A stretch of 64,000 nt of DNA from Thalassobius sp002708925 (GTDB lineage: Bacteria; Pseudomonadota; Alphaproteobacteria; Rhodobacterales; Rhodobacteraceae), in the NCBI RefSeq assembly GCF_049803795.1, contig NZ_JBNAGJ010000009.1:62001-126000 (forward strand), written 5' to 3'. The position numbers and the translations under genes were made by a program. The notes below the pieces were generated by a model. That model saw nothing but the letters and a program-made list of their open reading frames with translations. It was not told the origin of the DNA and ran no database searches. Of the stretch, positions 62,173-64,000 are shown piece after piece (the stretch's first letter is position 1; each line of letters opens with the position of its first letter).

Positions 62173-63107
62173 AGCGCCGACAGAATGGCACGCGCACGGG
62201 CGCAGTCGTCATCCATTTGGGCAATCAGCCCGTCCAGCCCGTCGAATTTCATTTCGGGGCGCAGATAGTCAACCAGACCGATGGACAGGGCGGTGCCATA
62301 CAGATCGCCCTTGAAGTCGAAAATGAAGGTTTCCAGATTGGGCACATCGCCATCAAACATCGGCCGAACCCCGCAAGAGGCCGCGCCGTGATACTGGCCC
62401 TGATGCGGCCCTTCCAGCACGTCCACCAGCACCGCGTAGACGCCGAATTTTGGCTGGTGCAGCCCGTCGATGGACATGTTGGCGGTGGGATAGCCCAGCT
62501 CTCGGCCGCGTTGATCGCCGCCGATGACCTTGCCCTCGATCCGGTGCCAGTGCCCCAGCATCGTGGCTGCATCGCGTGGGCGCCCATCGCTGAGTGCCTG
62601 GCGGATCGCGGTCGAGGAAACCTCGCCGGTGTTGCCCTCGATCAGCTCCGCGATGGTAACGCCAAAGCCCATCTGATCGCCAAAACGCTGCAAGTCCTGC
62701 GCCGTGCCTTTGCGGCCCCGGCCAAAACAGAAATCCGCGCCGACGACCACATGTTTCAGGCCCAGCCCGTCCACGATCACATTGCGAGCGAAATCTTCGG
62801 GTGTCAGCCCGGACAGGGCGGTGTTGAAATTCAGCTCGTAGAGTTGCTGGACCCCCAGTTTTTCCAGCCGGTGGGCTTTGGCCTCGCGGCTCATCAGACG
62901 GAAGGCGGGGGCGTTGGGGGCGAAATACTGGCGCGGGTGCGGCTCGAAGGTCATCACGCCCAGCGGTGCGCCGATGGCCTGGCCGGCCTTGCGGGCAATC
63001 TCAATCACCGCCTGGTGCCCGGTGTGGACGCCATCGAAATTGCCAATCGCGACCGAGGCCCCCCGGTCCGCGTCGTTCACATAGGTATAGTCACGGATGA
63101 TACGCAT
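62169..63107 (-). CDS. ribF: Bifunctional riboflavin kinase/FAD synthetase
   Basis: Makes FMN and FAD from riboflavin. The 312-residue protein has the N-terminal FAD synthetase domain with SVAIGNFDGVHTGHQAVI and FGRGRKGT. The C-terminal kinase domain has GYPTANM and FIFDFKGDLYGTALSIGLVDYLRPE. Length and motifs are normal. The flavin products are used by the FAD dehydrogenase and NirB in this window, but that is general. Confidence 0.96.
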   Translation of the reverse strand: MRIIRDYTYVNDADRGASVAIGNFDGVHTGHQAVIEIARKAGQAIGAPLGVMTFEPHPRQYFAPNAPAFRLMSREAKAHRLEKLGVQQLYELNFNTALSGLTPEDFARNVIVDGLGLKHVVVGADFCFGRGRKGTAQDLQRFGDQMGFGVTIAELIEGNTGEVSSTAIRQALSDGRPRDAATMLGHWHRIEGKVIGGDQRGRELGYPTANMSIDGLHQPKFGVYAVLVDVLEGPHQGQYHGAASCGVRPMFDGDVPNLETFIFDFKGDLYGTALSIGLVDYLRPEMKFDGLDGLIAQMDDDCARARAILSAL

Positions 63108-63189
63108 AGCGCAGGCGTACCGCCCAATGCCGGTCTGCGCAAGCGAGGATGCGCCGTGACATTGCGGCCACGGCGCTTATTTCATCGGA

Positions 63190-63621
63190 TCAGCGGGCCG
63201 GGGCCAGCACCGTGGCTTCGCCGGTCAGAACCTCTTTGCCATCCACCAGGCAGCGGGTGGACAGAGTCACGCGGCGTTTTTCAGGAACAATGGCCGTCAC
63301 TGCGACTTCGGCAGTGACCACATCACCAGGGCGCACCGGCGCCATGAATTTCAGGTTCTGCCCCATATAGATGGTGCCATGGCCGGGCAGCTGTTCGCCA
63401 ATCACGGCCGAGATCAGCCCGGCGGTCAGCATCCCATGGGCGATGCGGCCTTTGAACATGGTGCCCTTGGCGTAATCGTCGTCCAGATGCACCGGGTTAT
63501 GATCGGTCGAGACCTCAGCGAACATCTCGATGTCCTTGTCGGTGATCTCTTTGGTGACCGAGCGCATCATGCCCATTTCGATCTCATCCAGGTAGATGGT
63601 TCCGCGCTGAATATCGCCCAT
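63190..63621 (-). CDS. MaoC-family (R)-specific enoyl-CoA hydratase-like protein
   Basis: The 143-residue hot-dog-fold protein has the hydratase-2 motif with Asp40 and His45 (STDHNPVHLDDDYAKGTMF). RIAHGMLTAGLISAVIGEQLPG follows. In PhaJ relatives this fold hydrates trans-2-enoyl-CoA to (R)-3-hydroxyacyl-CoA for PHA or fatty-acid metabolism. GAGGAGG precedes the ATG at 63621; the 18 upstream residues in frame are leader. Context (HAD and ribF) gives no pathway. Confidence 0.88.
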   Translation of the reverse strand: MGDIQRGTIYLDEIEMGMMRSVTKEITDKDIEMFAEVSTDHNPVHLDDDYAKGTMFKGRIAHGMLTAGLISAVIGEQLPGHGTIYMGQNLKFMAPVRPGDVVTAEVAVTAIVPEKRRVTLSTRCLVDGKEVLTGEATVLAPAR

Positions 63622-63725
63622 AAAGGCCTCCTCGGATTCTTCGGCAGGTAATATTATAGACGCGGGTGCGCCCAATCTTGGAACTTTATTACTTTGCGGC
63701 CGCAGAATCGCAAGGGCTTTCTGCC

Positions 63726-64000
63726 CTAACGCAATTGTCCAATGGTATACGTCGGCGCGGACATCTCGCGCTCCAGATAGGCGCTCAGGGCCTCCGGGTC
63801 GGGCTGCTCGGCCGTTTTGGTGTCCAGGCGGGCCAGACCACCGCTGATGAACAATGAATCGATATCCTCACCCATCGCCCCGCGAACATCCGTCTGAATC
63901 CCGTCGCCAATGGCCAGGATCTTGCTGTCGGGAATATCATGGTCCAGCGCAAACAGCCGCCGCCGCGCCAGATCATAGATCGGCGGATGGGGCTTGCCGA
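63726..64000 (-). CDS. HAD subfamily IIA hydrolase, C-terminal part (truncated by window edge)
   Basis: Only the last 91 codons are in the window. The visible sequence GKPHPPIYDLARRRLFALD carries motif III and AIGDGIQTDVRGAMGEDIDS carries motif IV of a NagD-like HAD-IIA phosphatase (TIGR01459 type). The stop codon is TAG. The N-terminal motif I lies beyond 64000, so the substrate and full length cannot be judged. Confidence 0.85.
   Translation of the reverse strand, partial: GKPHPPIYDLARRRLFALDHDIPDSKILAIGDGIQTDVRGAMGEDIDSLFISGGLARLDTKTAEQPDPEALSAYLEREMSAPTYTIGQLR

Overview
The window is a 64 kb piece of a GC-rich alphaproteobacterial chromosome, most likely Rhodobacterales (Roseobacter/Rhodobacter group). 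The evidence is the hemN-fnrL-uspA-ccoNOQP-ccoGHIS aerobic/microaerobic block, an F1-only ATP synthase operon (atpHAGDC without F0 genes), Hint-domain, H-type lectin, DUF2125 and DUF2270 proteins typical of that order, and uniform codon use. No rRNA, tRNA, CRISPR array, insertion sequence or prophage was found by reading. Nearly all of the window is ordinary chromosome. The one clearly atypical patch is an AT-richer stretch at about 38.6-39.2 kb.

Layout. 0-2.5 kb: lepB-rnc-era. 2.5-15.7 kb: microaerobic respiration block: hemN, fnrL, uspA, ccoNOQP, a DUF2270 gene, a LysR regulator, then ccoGHIS. Five good FnrL-type boxes in this block and one upstream of atpH suggest a shared oxygen-responsive regulon. 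15.7-19.7 kb: D,D-carboxypeptidase with SPOR-like tail, a GNAT/XRE-cupin pair with an inverted-repeat operator, a HAD hydrolase and clpS. 19.7-26.2 kb: rsmC-like methyltransferase, an SDR lacking its catalytic lysine, hemF, hemE, hemC and an FAD-linked 2-hydroxyacid dehydrogenase. 26.3-27.3 kb: membrane acyltransferase.

27.3-33.4 kb: homoprotocatechuate meta-cleavage operon (hpaF-E-D-D2-G-H) with divergent hpaR. It carries two non-homologous ring-cleavage dioxygenases side by side. 33.4-36.2 kb: nirBD assimilatory nitrite reductase. 36.6-38.5 kb: Hint-domain protein and rpsD. 38.6-39.2 kb: low-GC patch with an orphan small protein. 39.3-44.3 kb: UPF0114 membrane protein, hisC-tyrC-extensin operon, DUF2125 and ChaC.

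44.4-50.6 kb: a MotA/ExbB-like plus coiled-coil OmpA/MotB-like pair, then (opposite strand) clpA translationally coupled to an M23 peptidase. 50.8-52.3 kb: gloB and a methyltransferase. 52.7-57.7 kb: atpHAGDC with a terminator. 57.7-64 kb: H-type lectin protein, prs, HCCA-isomerase-like protein, alpha/beta hydrolase, threonine aldolase, ycgN, ribF, MaoC hydratase and the truncated end of a HAD-IIA phosphatase.

I did not find a convincing novel multi-gene system. The best candidates for a second look are the twin dioxygenases, the Zorya-like but effector-less MotAB-type pair, the FnrL box in front of the F1-ATPase operon, and the foreign-looking orphan gene downstream of rpsD.
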